From Kitasatospora aureofaciens (GTDB taxonomy: Bacteria; Actinomycetota; Actinomycetes; Streptomycetales; Streptomycetaceae): a stretch of 64,000 nt of DNA. This document shows, in pieces, positions 23,794 to 32,387 of the stretch. The position numbers were made by a program, and so were the translations under genes. The notes under the pieces are model-generated. The model saw only the letters and a list, made by a program, of their open reading frames with translations. It made no database searches and had not been told where the DNA came from. The stretch lies in NCBI RefSeq assembly GCF_001188955.3, contig NZ_JPRF03000054.1, positions 186,001 through 250,000 on the forward strand, given 5' to 3'. Within the stretch, counting starts at the first letter, position 1, and the number at the start of each line of letters is the position of its first letter.

Positions 23794-24714
23794 TCAGTTC
23801 ATGAAGGTGACGTCCCAGTGGCTGCCCTCGTTGGCGTAGATGTTGCCGGAGGGGGCGGTCCACAGGTCGGCGCCGTCACCGCGGGTGCCGCTGTGGGTGA
23901 AGGTGCCGTGGATGTAGTTGGTGAGGCAGCTCATCATGGCGAAGTCCATCTTGTAGCCAGTGCCGTGGCTGTAGGTGCCGCTGGCGTGGCCGGTCTCGGT
24001 GCCGCCGGTGATGTTCAGCGGGCAGCTGCCGACGGCGTGCTTCAGGTTGATGGCGCCGTCGACCGTGGCACGGCGGATGCCGTCGAAGGAGGTGCAGCTG
24101 CTGCTGTTGCGGTCGGAGCAGTTGCCCGAGGAGGACCAGGTGATCCCGGCGGACGAGAGCATCGAGGCGGCCTGCGACTGGCTCAGGGTGTCGCCACCGG
24201 AACCGCCGGAGCCACCGGTGCTGCCACCGCCGCCGAGCAGGGCGCCCCAGGTGGCCGGGCCGACGATGCCGTCGACCGGGTTCAGGCCGGCGGACTGCTG
24301 GAAGTTGCGCACCTTGGAGTCGGTGCCGGGGCCGAAGGCGCCGTCCACGGCCAGGCCGGCGCCGTGGGCGTTGAGCTGCACCTGGAGCGCCTTCACGGCG
24401 TCGCCGTTGTCGCCGCTGCGGACGGTGACGATCAGCTTGGACCAGGTGTCGGAGCCGACGACGCCGTCCACCGGGGTCAGACCGCTGGCGCTCTGGAAGC
24501 TCTTGACCTTGTCCTCGGTACCGGGACCGAAGGCGCCGTCGACACCGGTCGCGAAGCCGCGGGCCGACAGCAGGTACTGGACCGTGGTCACGTTGTCGCC
24601 GCGGTCGCCGTTGCGGACGATCGGCCAGCTCGCGGCCTGGGCGGCGGGGGCGACGAGCACGGCCGCGAGCAGCGCGGCGAACATCGCGGCGACGAGGGCC
24701 GGGATGCGTTTCAT
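23794..24714 (-). CDS. Secreted peptidoglycan-binding protein with possible peptidase-like C-terminus
   Basis: 306 aa. Signal peptide MKRIPALVAAMFAALLAAVL with cleavage after AQAA (~28). Two PG_binding_1 repeats follow (~35-92 and ~98-158; each with DGAFGPGT and PVDGxVGxxTWxxL), then a Gly/Ser linker. The C-terminal ~125 residues have paired Cys and His/Asp clusters (GHASGTYSHGTGYKMDF, GSHWDVTF) recalling the metal site of M15-type D-Ala-D-Ala peptidases. The repeats should anchor it in the wall; catalytic activity is an inference. Confidence 0.85.
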   Translation of the reverse strand: MKRIPALVAAMFAALLAAVLVAPAAQAASWPIVRNGDRGDNVTTVQYLLSARGFATGVDGAFGPGTEDKVKSFQSASGLTPVDGVVGSDTWSKLIVTVRSGDNGDAVKALQVQLNAHGAGLAVDGAFGPGTDSKVRNFQQSAGLNPVDGIVGPATWGALLGGGGSTGGSGGSGGDTLSQSQAASMLSSAGITWSSSGNCSDRNSSSCTSFDGIRRATVDGAINLKHAVGSCPLNITGGTETGHASGTYSHGTGYKMDFAMMSCLTNYIHGTFTHSGTRGDGADLWTAPSGNIYANEGSHWDVTFMN

Positions 24715-24964
24715 GGCGGTTCCTCACTGGTGGGACTGAGTGCGGGAGAGGGGAGCGGAGGCACGGGCACGGGAAGGTTGTCCGTCCACCGCACCGGCCG
24801 CCGAGAGGAGACGCTAGGAGAGCCGGACGGCGTCCCTCTAGCGTTCCCGGCGTCCCTGGGACGGCGAATCGCGCTGGGGGCGCCCCCGAACCCACCACGG
24901 TCCCGAACCCACGCCCCCCGGGCCCGCAACGGCGGGCCCCGGACCCACGACGGCCCGGAACCCG
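24715..24964. other. Non-coding leader region of the wall-binding protein gene
   Basis: About 250 bases with no credible gene on either strand. A GAGGAACCGCC site precedes the ATG at 24714 on the minus strand; the promoter was not identified. The right part is C-rich and carries imperfect GCCCGG/CCGGGC repeats. Confidence 0.5.
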
Positions 24965-25002
24965 CGACGGCCCACCGCCGGCATCCCGGTGGTGGGCCGT
25001 CG
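24965..25002. terminator. Terminator hairpin downstream of the YbaK-like gene
   Basis: CGACGGCCCACC at 24965-24976 pairs with GGTGGGCCGTCG at 24991-25002. The stem continues inward as GCCGG/CCGGT, giving about 17 bp with one G-U pair and a CATC loop. It follows the minus-strand stop at 25014. Confidence 0.8.
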
Positions 25003-25013
25003 GCCGGAGCCCC

Positions 25014-25499
25014 TCAGTCCGTCGACACGACGGTGCTCTGCACGCCGCCGGTGACCCGCAGCAGTTCCTCGTACGTCATCGGCACGACGGTGTGCGGGTG
25101 CCCGGCCGCCGCCCACAGCACCTCGTACTGCCGCAGCGCGGTGTCGACGACCGTGCGCAGCGGAACCGGGTGACCGGTGGGGGCTACGCCGCCGATGGCC
25201 TGGCCGGTGGCCTCGCGGACCTGGGCGGCGGAGGCCCGGGTGATCTCGACCGCACCCAACTGCCCGGCCAGGAAGGCGGTGTCGACCCGATGGGCACCGC
25301 TGGTCATCACCAGCAGCGGCTCGCCGTCGCAGCTGAACACCAGGCTGTTGGCGATCGCGCCGACCTCGCAGCCGAGGGCGGCGGCGGCCTCGGCTGCCGT
25401 CCGGGCGGAGTCGGGAAGGACGACGATCTCACCGGCGACACCGGCCGCCGCCAGCGCCTCGGCGACCGCGAGGCTGCGCACGGGAAGGGATGGACTCAT
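25014..25499 (-). CDS. YbaK/EbsC-type aminoacyl-tRNA deacylase
   Basis: 161 aa. A YbaK/ProX fold protein that hydrolyses mischarged tRNA in trans. Marks: TAAEAAAALGCEVGAIANSL, LVMTSGAHRVDTAFLA, ATGQAIGGVAPTGHP (the conserved GGxxP loop), VPLRTVVDTALRQYEVLWAA and GHPHTVVPMTYEELLRVTG. The invariant Lys of the motif (usually K in VKSL) is replaced (ANSL), as in several actinobacterial paralogues. It is 8 bases upstream of the leuA stop region but after leuA in transcription order, so it is probably co-transcribed with leuA. Confidence 0.88.
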   Translation of the reverse strand: MSPSLPVRSLAVAEALAAAGVAGEIVVLPDSARTAAEAAAALGCEVGAIANSLVFSCDGEPLLVMTSGAHRVDTAFLAGQLGAVEITRASAAQVREATGQAIGGVAPTGHPVPLRTVVDTALRQYEVLWAAAGHPHTVVPMTYEELLRVTGGVQSTVVSTD

Positions 25500-25506
25500 C
25501 GCCCCA

Positions 25507-27258
25507 TCATGCCCTTCCGCGCCCGGAGGTGAGCCGCCCGGCGGCGACCCGGTCGGTTCCGGCCCGCCCGACGCCCGCCCGCGCGGCGGCGCTCAGCACC
25601 GCCCGGACGCCCGCCGTCAGCACCGAGGCGTCCCGCCCGGCGCCCCAGACCACGGTGCCGCCGATCCGGGCCTCCACGTACGCGACCGCGTCGGGCCCCG
25701 ATCCGACGGCATGCTCGTTGAAGGAGAGGATCTCCGCCCCCACCGCCGCCGCCACCGCGTCCACCGGCCCGGCGCCGGTGCCCCGGCGGCCGTCCACCTC
25801 GGCCCAGTCGTCGCCGACCCGCCACTCCCGCCCGGCCCCCGCGTCCAGGTACTCGGCCCGGAACAGCCCGTACAGCTCCTCGCCGGTGATCTCCAGCCCG
25901 CTGTCGTCCGTCGTCTCCTGCACCACCCCGGCGAACTCGATCTGCAGCCGCCGGGGCAGTTCCAGCCCGGCGCCGGTCTGCAGCAGGTAGGCGATGCCGC
26001 CCTTGCCGGACTGGCTGTTGACCCGGATCACCGCCTCGTAGTCGCGCCCGAGGTCGGCCGGGTCGATCGGCAGGTACGGCACCGACCAGGGCGCCTCCCG
26101 TTCGGGCAGGCCCAGTTCGGCGGCGGTACCGGCGTGCCGGGCGAAGCCCTTCTTGATGGCGTCCTGGTGGGTGCCGGAGAAGGCGGTGTGCACCAGGTCG
26201 CCGGCGTACGGGTGCCGCTCGTGAACCGGCAGCCGGTTGCAGTGTTCGACGGTGCGCCGGATCTCGTCGATGTCGGAGAGGTCGAGCATCGGGTCGACGC
26301 CCTGGGTGTGGAGGTTGAGCGCCAGGGTCACCAGGTCGACGTTGCCGGTGCGCTCGCCGTTGCCGAACAGGCAGCCCTCGACCCGCTGGGCGCCGGCCAG
26401 CACCGCCAGTTCGGCGCAGGCGACACCGGTGCCCCGGTCGTTGTGGGGGTGGACGGAGAGGATCACCGCGTCGCGCCGGTCCAGGTGCCGGTCGACGTAC
26501 TCGATCTGGTCGGCGTACACGTTGGGCGTGGCGATCTCGACGGTGGCCGGCAGGTTGTGGATCACCGGCCGGTCGGGATCGGCGTCCCACAGCGCGGTGA
26601 GGCCGTTGCAGACCTCCAGCACGTAGTCCGGCTCGGTCAGGTTGAACACCTCGGGCGAGAACTGGAAGCGCAGGCCGTCCCTTCCCTCCCCCAGCCGGGC
26701 CATCCGCTCGGCCGCCGCCGTGATCAGCGCCCGCAGTTCGTCCCGGTCCTTGCCGAGGACGACGTCCCGCCACAGCGGCGCGGTGGCGGTGTAGAGGTGG
26801 ACGACCACGTTCGGCAGTCCCTCGACGGCCTCGAAGGTGCGGTCGATGAGGTCGGCGCGGGCGGCGGTGAAGACGACGACGGTGACGTCCTCCGGAACCG
26901 CCCCGGGCTGCTCGGCGAGCCGGCGGACGAAGTCGAAGTCGGTGCGGCTGGCGGAGGGGTAGCCGACCTCGATCTCCTTGAAGCCCATGGCCAGGAAGAG
27001 GTCGAACATCCGCTGCTTGCGCGCCGGGTCCATCGGCTCGGCCAGCGCCTGGTTGCCGTCGCGCAGGTCGACGGGCACCCACAGGGGGGCCCGCTCGATC
27101 CGGTGGCCGGGCCAGCGGCGCAGCAGCGCGGGAACGTGGACCCGCTCGTGGGCGGGGCGGTAGCGGTGGAAAGGCATGGCGCCGCCGCGCTGGGGGTTCC
27201 AGGCGGGGGCGTCGGCCGGGACGGGGCCGGCGGGGGCTTGCAGGGTCGGGAACCGCAT
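25507..27258 (-). CDS. leuA: 2-Isopropylmalate synthase
   Basis: 583 aa, the long actinobacterial/fungal LeuA type. It condenses 2-ketoisovalerate with acetyl-CoA in the first committed step of leucine synthesis. Catalytic barrel: VPVDLRDGNQALAEPMDP (RDGNQ), the HPHNDRGTGVACAE metal-binding HxH, GCLFGNGERTGNVDLVTLAL. The C-terminal allosteric domain starts near residue 430 and is followed by an Ala-rich tail. ATG 27258 is preceded by CGAGGAC. It lies behind a leader-peptide attenuator and is divergent from a GntR regulator. Confidence 0.97.
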   Translation of the reverse strand: MRFPTLQAPAGPVPADAPAWNPQRGGAMPFHRYRPAHERVHVPALLRRWPGHRIERAPLWVPVDLRDGNQALAEPMDPARKQRMFDLFLAMGFKEIEVGYPSASRTDFDFVRRLAEQPGAVPEDVTVVVFTAARADLIDRTFEAVEGLPNVVVHLYTATAPLWRDVVLGKDRDELRALITAAAERMARLGEGRDGLRFQFSPEVFNLTEPDYVLEVCNGLTALWDADPDRPVIHNLPATVEIATPNVYADQIEYVDRHLDRRDAVILSVHPHNDRGTGVACAELAVLAGAQRVEGCLFGNGERTGNVDLVTLALNLHTQGVDPMLDLSDIDEIRRTVEHCNRLPVHERHPYAGDLVHTAFSGTHQDAIKKGFARHAGTAAELGLPEREAPWSVPYLPIDPADLGRDYEAVIRVNSQSGKGGIAYLLQTGAGLELPRRLQIEFAGVVQETTDDSGLEITGEELYGLFRAEYLDAGAGREWRVGDDWAEVDGRRGTGAGPVDAVAAAVGAEILSFNEHAVGSGPDAVAYVEARIGGTVVWGAGRDASVLTAGVRAVLSAAARAGVGRAGTDRVAAGRLTSGRGRA

Positions 27259-27303
27259 GGGGATGTCCTCGGGTGGAGTACCGGAGACCGGCAGGACGGC
27301 GCC

Positions 27304-27341
27304 CCGCAGCGGGGTGCCGGTCCGGTCACGCCCCGCTGCGG
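27304..27341 (-). promoter_or_regulatory. leuA attenuator hairpin
   Basis: CCGCAGCGGGG (minus strand 27341-27331) pairs with CCCCGCTGCGG (27314-27304), an 11-bp stem. Its 5' arm overlaps the last codons of the leucine-rich leader peptide. A competing hairpin can form from the 3' arm, which is itself self-complementary (CCCCGCTGCGGGG). This is the layout of classical amino-acid attenuation, where stalling at Leu codons changes the fold. Confidence 0.65.
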
Positions 27342-27373
27342 CCGCCAAGAAGGAGTGCGCTCCACGGCTGCAT
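27326..27373 (-). CDS. leuA leader peptide MQPWSALLLGGRSGA
   Basis: A 15-codon ORF with three consecutive leucine codons CTC CTT CTT. CTT is rare at this GC, which makes stalling on low Leu-tRNA more effective. Its ATG sits at the predicted transcription start, so it is probably leaderless. The stop lies inside the attenuator region, 65 bases before leuA. Confidence 0.65.
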   Translation of the reverse strand: MQPWSALLLGGRSGA

Positions 27374-27380
27374 GGCGGGT

Positions 27381-27410
27381 AGAGTAACCACGCCACAAGT
27401 ACTCAGACAA
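27381..27410 (-). promoter_or_regulatory. Promoter of the leuA leader
   Basis: On the minus strand TTGTCT (27410-27405) and TACTCT (27386-27381) are separated by 18 bp. The expected start, about seven bases on, is at 27374, next to the leader-peptide ATG. Confidence 0.5.
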
Positions 27411-27420
27411 CCTGACAGGT
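27410..27420. promoter_or_regulatory. Palindrome ACCTGACAGGT, possible GntR operator
   Basis: A perfect 5+1+5 palindrome that touches the -35 of the leuA promoter and overlaps the ribosome site of the GntR gene. Its place suits autoregulation and control of leuA by the divergent regulator. Confidence 0.4.
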
Positions 27421-27427
27421 GACGACG

Positions 27428-28114
27428 ATGACCCCGCTCCGCCCCTCCCCCCTCGCCGGACAGGCCGCCGACCTGATCGAGCAGCGGATCCGGGCCGGGG
27501 AGTGGCCGGTCGGCGGCAAGCTGCCCGGCGAGGTGGCGCTCGCCAAGGAGCTGGGCGTCGGGCGCTCGACCGTCCGGGAGGCGCTGCGCACGCTCGCCGC
27601 GGCCGGGATGGTGCACAGCCGCCAGGGTTCCGGGGTGTTCGTGACGGCCGACCGCCCGGCCGCCGGGGACTGGACCACCCGGCTGCGCGCCGCCGAGCTG
27701 GCGCACGTCTACGAGGTGCGCACGATGGTCGAGGTGCAGGCGGCCCGACTGGCGGCCGAGCGGCGCACGGCGACGGACCTCGCCGCCGTGGACGCGGCAC
27801 TGGCCGCGCGCCTGGCGGCGGGCGGGGCGGACGACACCGCCTTCGTGGACGCCGACATCGCGCTGCACACGGCGATCGTGGCCGCCGCCCACAACCCCGT
27901 CCTGGACGACCTGTTCGCCCAGTTCGCCCCGGTCCTGAGGGAGCATCTGGTCGCGCTGGTGGGCCTGTTCGGACTGCGGGAGGGTGATCCGAACCAGGGG
28001 TACGCCTCGCACGCGGAGCTCGTCCGGGCACTCCACGACGGTGATCCGGCGGCCGCCGGGCGGGTACTGGCGACGGAGCTGGAGTCGACCCGGGCGCGGC
28101 TGCTCAGCCCCTGA
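27428..28114 (+). CDS. GntR-family (FadR subgroup) regulator
   Basis: 228 aa from ATG 27428 (AGGTGA upstream; a GTG at 27419 lies within that site). Winged helix: LIEQRIRAGEWPVGGKLPGE, ALAKELGVGRSTVREALRTL, MVHSRQGSGVFVT. The all-helical FCD ligand domain follows (YEVRTMVEVQAARLAAERRT; metal-type ligands in DADIALHTAIV and SHAELVRALHDGD). FadR-type proteins respond to small carboxylates. Divergent from leuA, so it may control leuA or only itself. Confidence 0.9.
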   Translation: MTPLRPSPLAGQAADLIEQRIRAGEWPVGGKLPGEVALAKELGVGRSTVREALRTLAAAGMVHSRQGSGVFVTADRPAAGDWTTRLRAAELAHVYEVRTMVEVQAARLAAERRTATDLAAVDAALAARLAAGGADDTAFVDADIALHTAIVAAAHNPVLDDLFAQFAPVLREHLVALVGLFGLREGDPNQGYASHAELVRALHDGDPAAAGRVLATELESTRARLLSP

Positions 28115-28245
28115 CTCCGCCGGGCGACGGAGCGTCACACAGTTTTCACACGGCTGCCATCCAGCGGTCGCGGGCGGCAGCGACACTGCGTCAGGCAGGG
28201 CGGAGCCCCGTTGCTTCGGGCGCAAACGGTCAACGTGCGGGTGAC

Positions 28246-28268
28246 ATTGTGTCCGGTCCGTGCACAAT
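28246..28268. promoter_or_regulatory. Inverted repeat ATTGTG-N11-CACAAT upstream of the conservon
   Basis: Six-base arms at 28246-28251 and 28263-28268 lie about 75 bases before the first possible start of cvnA, in a locally AT-rich region. It is a candidate operator; a -10-like TAATAT follows at about 28316. Confidence 0.35.
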
Positions 28269-28339
28269 TGCGGCCGAGGTGGCGAACGGGCTTTCACTCC
28301 AATCACACGGTATGACTAATATCGCATCGTCAAAAGCCC

Positions 28340-31300
28340 GTGCCCGGACGGCCCGCCCTTCACCGGTCGGCCGCCAGCCCCAAGGAGTCTGCTCTGCGCG
28401 CGCGTGCGAATCGGCGGCCCCCGACGCCGAAGGCCCCCCGCAGGCGTCCACGCCTGTCCCTGCGGTCGGCGCTGCTCGTCCTGGCCGTCGTCCCCAGCCT
28501 CGCCCTGGTCGCCCTCTGGGCCGTCACCAGCGGCGCCACCGTCTTCGACTTCCAACGCCAGGCCGCCCAGGGCATGCTCGCCCAGAAGGCCGGCCAGCCG
28601 TCCAACATCGTCTACTACAACCTCCAGGAGGAGCGCCGGCTCAGCGCCGAGGCGCTCGCCCGGCCCGGCGCCAACACCGACCAGCTGCGCCACCAGCGGC
28701 AGTTGACCGACGACGCGGTCCGCCAGTTCCAGGCCCTGTCCGGGGAGAGCACCGAGAACGCCCCCGACGACGTCCGCAGCGCCGTCGCCGAGGCCCGGCA
28801 GGCGATGGGCAAGCTCGCCGAGCAGCGCGCCGCCGTCGACAGGGGCTCGGTCGACCAGCAGACCGTCTTCGCCTACTACACCGACCTGATCGCCGTCGAC
28901 CTGCGGCTGTTCACCGCGCTCAGCCACGTCGACGCGGGGGAGGTCACCTGGGTGTCCAAGACCCTGGTCAACTCCTTCTGGGCCAAGGAGATGCTGGCCC
29001 GCGAGGACGCCGTGCTGGCCCGCGGCTGGCCCAGCGGCCGGCTCAGCACCGCCGACTACCAGCAGGTCCAGCAGCTGATCGGCGCCGAGGACCACCTGTT
29101 CACCGTCCAGGTCGTCCCGTACGTCCCCGACGGCGAGGCGGCCGCCTGGCACGACCTGATGAACGGCCCCGCCTGGCAGGCCAAGGCCGCCGTCGAGCAG
29201 CAGCTCACCCGGCCCACCGCCGCCGAGTCCAACGGCACCGTCAGACTGCCCGCCGCCCAGGACCAGTGGCGCCAGGCCGTCGACCAGCTCAACCCGCAGC
29301 TGGTCAAGGCGATCGAGACCCGCACCAGCGCCATCGTCGAGGTCGGCAAGGGAACCATCCTCGACCTGCTCACCCGCGTCGTGCTGACCGCCGTCATCGG
29401 CCTGATCACCGTCGTCGCCGTCGTCATCGCCTCCTGGCGGATCAGCCGCTCGCTGCGCCGCCGGATCAAGGAACTCCAGACCCAGGCCGAGGAGATGGAG
29501 CGCACCCTGCCCGAGGTGGTCGACCGCCTCGGTCGCGGCGAGCAGGTCGACGCCGCGGCCGAGAGCCGGGAAGTCACCACCGGCGAGCACGGCAACGGCA
29601 CCGACGAACTCGCCCGCCTCGGCCAGACCCTCAACCTGGCCCGCTCCGCCGCCCTGGAGGCCGCCGTCCGGCAGGCCGACCAGCACCGCGGCTTCGAACG
29701 CCTCCTCCAGCGCATCGCCCGCCGCACCCAGCTGCTGATCGGCCGCCAGCTGCGCAAGCTCGACGAACTGGAGCGCAGGCACGAGGACCCGGAGGTGCTG
29801 GAGGGCCTGTTCGACCTCGACCACCTCACCGCCCGCCTGCGCCGCTACGAGGAGAACCTCGTCATCATGGCCGGCGGCCAGCCGCAGCGGCGCTGGCGCA
29901 AGCCCGTACCGCTGCTGGACGTGCTGCGCTCCGCCCAGGGCGAGGTGCAGGACTACCGGCGGATCGTGATCGACGTCGAGGGCCACCCCTGGCTCTCCGA
30001 ACGGGCCGTCGGGCCGGTGGCCCACGTGCTCGCCGAACTGATGGAGAACGCCACCACCTTCTCCAAGCCGCCCACCCCGGTCGAGGTCCGGGCCGCCATG
30101 GTCGGGCGCGGGCTCGCGGTCGAGATCGAGGACCGCGGCCTCGGCATGGACCCGGAACAGTACGACGCGGCCAACGAGTTGATGAGCCGCCCGCCGCGCA
30201 CCGACGTGCTCGCCCGGGCCGACGACATCCGCCTCGGCTTCTACGTCGTCGCCCGGCTCGCCGCGCTCACCGGCCTGAAGATCGAGTTCCGGCCGTCGGC
30301 CTTCGGCGGCACCCGGGTCGTCGTACTCGTGCCGGACGAACTGGTCATCGACGGCGACGCCGGGCTCCCGGACGCCGCGCCCGCCGAACCGATCCCGCTG
30401 GTCCGCCGCTCGCGCCGGGCGGTGCGCTCCGCCTCCGACGAGGCGCCGCAGCCGACGGGGCCGCTCGCACCGCCGGTCGCGCCGGTGGAGGCCTTCGGGC
30501 AGGCCGAGGCCTTCGGAAGCGGCAGGGCCCTCGTGAACGGCGGCACCGTCGGGAACGGCGGTGCCCTCACGAACGGCACGGCCGTCGCGAACGGCGGGCC
30601 GGTGGAGTGCGTCGCCGAGGCGTTCCAGGACCCGGCGTACCACCAGGAGCAGCAGCCCTACCCGCCCGGCCTCGCCGAGCAGCCGATCCAGCACAGCTCC
30701 CCCGCCGACCCGCCCCCGGTGTACGCGGTCGCCCCGCCCGGCCACGGCGCGCCCGGCGTCCCGAGCACCCCGGCCGGCCCGCCCGTCCCCGCTGCCCCGA
30801 ACACCCAGGCCGGCCCGCCGCCCGGCCCGGGCGCCGCACCGGCTCCTGCCCCCGACGCCCCCGCCCCGGCCTACCCGGACATCGCCTACGCCCGGGTCAC
30901 CGAGGCCGAGGCCCCGTACGCCGACGAGCAGTACCGCCCGGCCGACCACTACCGGCTGGCCGAGCGGCGCCGGGGACGCGAGTACCCCTCCGCCGTGCCG
31001 CTGAGCCCGGTCGAGGGCGGGCAGCCGCCGCTGCCGCAGCGCGTCCGGCAGGCCAGCCTGGCCGCCGAGCTGCGGGTGCCGCCGCCGGCCCGCCAGCAGT
31101 GGGTCGAGCCGACCGCCGGACAGCCCGCCGGCCCGTCCCACCAGCCCGTACCGCCCGGGAACGGGCGGCCCGTCCGGCGCTCGGGCGCCACCATCGGCGC
31201 CTTCCAGCGCCAGTCCCGCGCGGCCCGGGCCCAGGACAGCGTCGAGCACCCGCTGCCCGCCTCCGCCACCCCGCCGGCTCCCCCCGCTCTGCCCGCCGGC

Positions 31301-31384
31301 CCCCCAGCCCCCGCGTCCGCCCCCTCCCCCTGGGCGCTGCCGGCCGCGGAACCCCGAACCACACGAACGGATGACCAGCCATGA
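28340..31384 (+). CDS. cvnA: Conservon sensor histidine kinase-like protein CvnA
   Basis: 1014 aa from GTG 28340. TM1 SALLVLAVVPSLALVALWAV (~45-64), an extracellular nitrate/nitrite-sensor-like helical domain to ~345, TM2 VVLTAVIGLITVVAVVIASW (~350-370), a HAMP-like linker and an HATPase_c domain (N box ELMENATTFSKPPT ~566; DRGLGMDPEQ ~597; GGTRVVVLVP). The dimerisation region lacks a clear phospho-acceptor His, as is usual for conservon kinases. The last ~320 residues are Pro/Ala-rich and disordered. AAGGAG at 28382 sits six bases before an in-frame CTG at 28394, which may be the true start. cvnB overlaps by four bases. Confidence 0.93.
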   Translation: MPGRPALHRSAASPKESALRARANRRPPTPKAPRRRPRLSLRSALLVLAVVPSLALVALWAVTSGATVFDFQRQAAQGMLAQKAGQPSNIVYYNLQEERRLSAEALARPGANTDQLRHQRQLTDDAVRQFQALSGESTENAPDDVRSAVAEARQAMGKLAEQRAAVDRGSVDQQTVFAYYTDLIAVDLRLFTALSHVDAGEVTWVSKTLVNSFWAKEMLAREDAVLARGWPSGRLSTADYQQVQQLIGAEDHLFTVQVVPYVPDGEAAAWHDLMNGPAWQAKAAVEQQLTRPTAAESNGTVRLPAAQDQWRQAVDQLNPQLVKAIETRTSAIVEVGKGTILDLLTRVVLTAVIGLITVVAVVIASWRISRSLRRRIKELQTQAEEMERTLPEVVDRLGRGEQVDAAAESREVTTGEHGNGTDELARLGQTLNLARSAALEAAVRQADQHRGFERLLQRIARRTQLLIGRQLRKLDELERRHEDPEVLEGLFDLDHLTARLRRYEENLVIMAGGQPQRRWRKPVPLLDVLRSAQGEVQDYRRIVIDVEGHPWLSERAVGPVAHVLAELMENATTFSKPPTPVEVRAAMVGRGLAVEIEDRGLGMDPEQYDAANELMSRPPRTDVLARADDIRLGFYVVARLAALTGLKIEFRPSAFGGTRVVVLVPDELVIDGDAGLPDAAPAEPIPLVRRSRRAVRSASDEAPQPTGPLAPPVAPVEAFGQAEAFGSGRALVNGGTVGNGGALTNGTAVANGGPVECVAEAFQDPAYHQEQQPYPPGLAEQPIQHSSPADPPPVYAVAPPGHGAPGVPSTPAGPPVPAAPNTQAGPPPGPGAAPAPAPDAPAPAYPDIAYARVTEAEAPYADEQYRPADHYRLAERRRGREYPSAVPLSPVEGGQPPLPQRVRQASLAAELRVPPPARQQWVEPTAGQPAGPSHQPVPPGNGRPVRRSGATIGAFQRQSRAARAQDSVEHPLPASATPPAPPALPAGPPAPASAPSPWALPAAEPRTTRTDDQP

Positions 31385-31827
31385 ACCGCACGACCGCCAC
31401 CCACCAGGACCTGGACTGGCTGCTGGACGGGCTCGTCGACTCGGTGCCCGGCACCCGCAACGCCGTCCTGCTCTCCGACGACGGCCTCGTGGTCAGCCAC
31501 TCCCGCACCATCGAGCGGGCCGACGCCGAGCGCCTCGCCGCCGTGGCCACCGGACAGCAGTCGCTCGCCCGGGGAGTCGGCCAGCTGTTCGACGGCGGCC
31601 CCGTGCACCAGGTGATCGTCGAGCTCGCCGAGTGCTGGCTGTTCGTCATCGCCGCCGCCCAGGGCACCCACCTGGCCGTGGTCGCCTCCCAGGAGGTGGA
31701 CGCCGAGGTGATGTCCGTCGCCATGCACACCCTGGTGCAGCAGGTCGGCCAGAAGCTCACCACCCCGGCCCGCGCCGGGGGCGCCCCGGCCTCCTTCGAC
31801 GCCTTCTCCTCCCGGAACCGGGGCTGA
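31381..31827 (+). CDS. cvnB: Roadblock/LC7-domain protein CvnB
   Basis: 148 aa. Roadblock/LC7 fold (LDWLLDGLVDSVPGTRNAVL, LSDDGLVVSHSRTIERADAE, LFVIAAAQGTHLAVVASQEV). In conservons it acts with the Ras-like GTPase CvnD at the membrane complex nucleated by CvnA. The ATG overlaps the cvnA stop (ATGA), so the genes are translationally coupled. The C-terminal 20 residues are a short tail beyond the fold. Confidence 0.95.
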   Translation: MNRTTATHQDLDWLLDGLVDSVPGTRNAVLLSDDGLVVSHSRTIERADAERLAAVATGQQSLARGVGQLFDGGPVHQVIVELAECWLFVIAAAQGTHLAVVASQEVDAEVMSVAMHTLVQQVGQKLTTPARAGGAPASFDAFSSRNRG

Positions 31828-31832
31828 CCCGG

Positions 31833-32384
31833 GTGGGCCCGTACACCGATGCCCCTTACGGCGAGGACCCGTACGGCGGCGTTCCCCACGGCGACGCCCT
31901 CCACGGCAGCCGCCACGGCAGTGGCCCGGTCAGCGGCGAGGGGGACGCCCGGGCGCGCGGCCGGGTGCCGCACTGGAGCGAACTGGAGGATCCGGACGCG
32001 GAGGACGAGACGGGCGTCATGGTGCGCCCGTACACCATCACCCGTGGCCGCACCGCACCCGAGCGCGACGACCTCACCCTGATCACCGTGCTCACCACCG
32101 CCGGGGCCGAGGCCGACGCGGCCCTGGCGCGGGGCAGCCGCGCCGGTGCCCGCGGCCTCCAGCCCGAGCACCGGCTGATCCTCGACCGCTGCCGGCGCCC
32201 GGCCGCCGTCGCCGAGGTGGCGGCCGGCCTGGACCTCCCGGTCTCGGTCACCAAGATCCTGCTGGGCGACCTGGTCGCCCAGGGCCTGCTGAAGGCGCGG
32301 GCGCCGCTCTCGGTGGCCCGCGCCGCCGGGGGCGTGGACCTCGGCCTGCTCACGGCCGTACGCGAAGGACTCCGGAGACTCTGA
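31833..32384 (+). CDS. cvnC: DUF742 protein CvnC
   Basis: 183 aa from GTG 31833, five bases after cvnB. The DUF742 core starts at VMVRPYTITRGRTAPERDDL and runs through LQPEHRLILDRCRRPAAVAE, LDLPVSVTKILLGDLVAQGL, a winged-helix-like module. A ~65-residue Gly/His/Tyr/Pro-rich N-terminal extension, with repeated PYGEDPYGG-type units, is longer than usual. No stop-start overlap with cvnB, but clearly the same operon. Confidence 0.93.
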   Translation: MGPYTDAPYGEDPYGGVPHGDALHGSRHGSGPVSGEGDARARGRVPHWSELEDPDAEDETGVMVRPYTITRGRTAPERDDLTLITVLTTAGAEADAALARGSRAGARGLQPEHRLILDRCRRPAAVAEVAAGLDLPVSVTKILLGDLVAQGLLKARAPLSVARAAGGVDLGLLTAVREGLRRL

Positions 32385-32387
32385 ACG

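Noticed and set aside
23603..23863. Minus-strand frame with GEPGAGSR repeats
   Set aside because: It is only the translation of the GGCTCCC slippage tract and the terminator; no ribosome site or homology.
28249..31374. Alternative very long frames antisense or parallel to cvnA
   Set aside because: High GC keeps several frames open; only the frame at 28340 has the kinase domains and couples by ATGA to cvnB.
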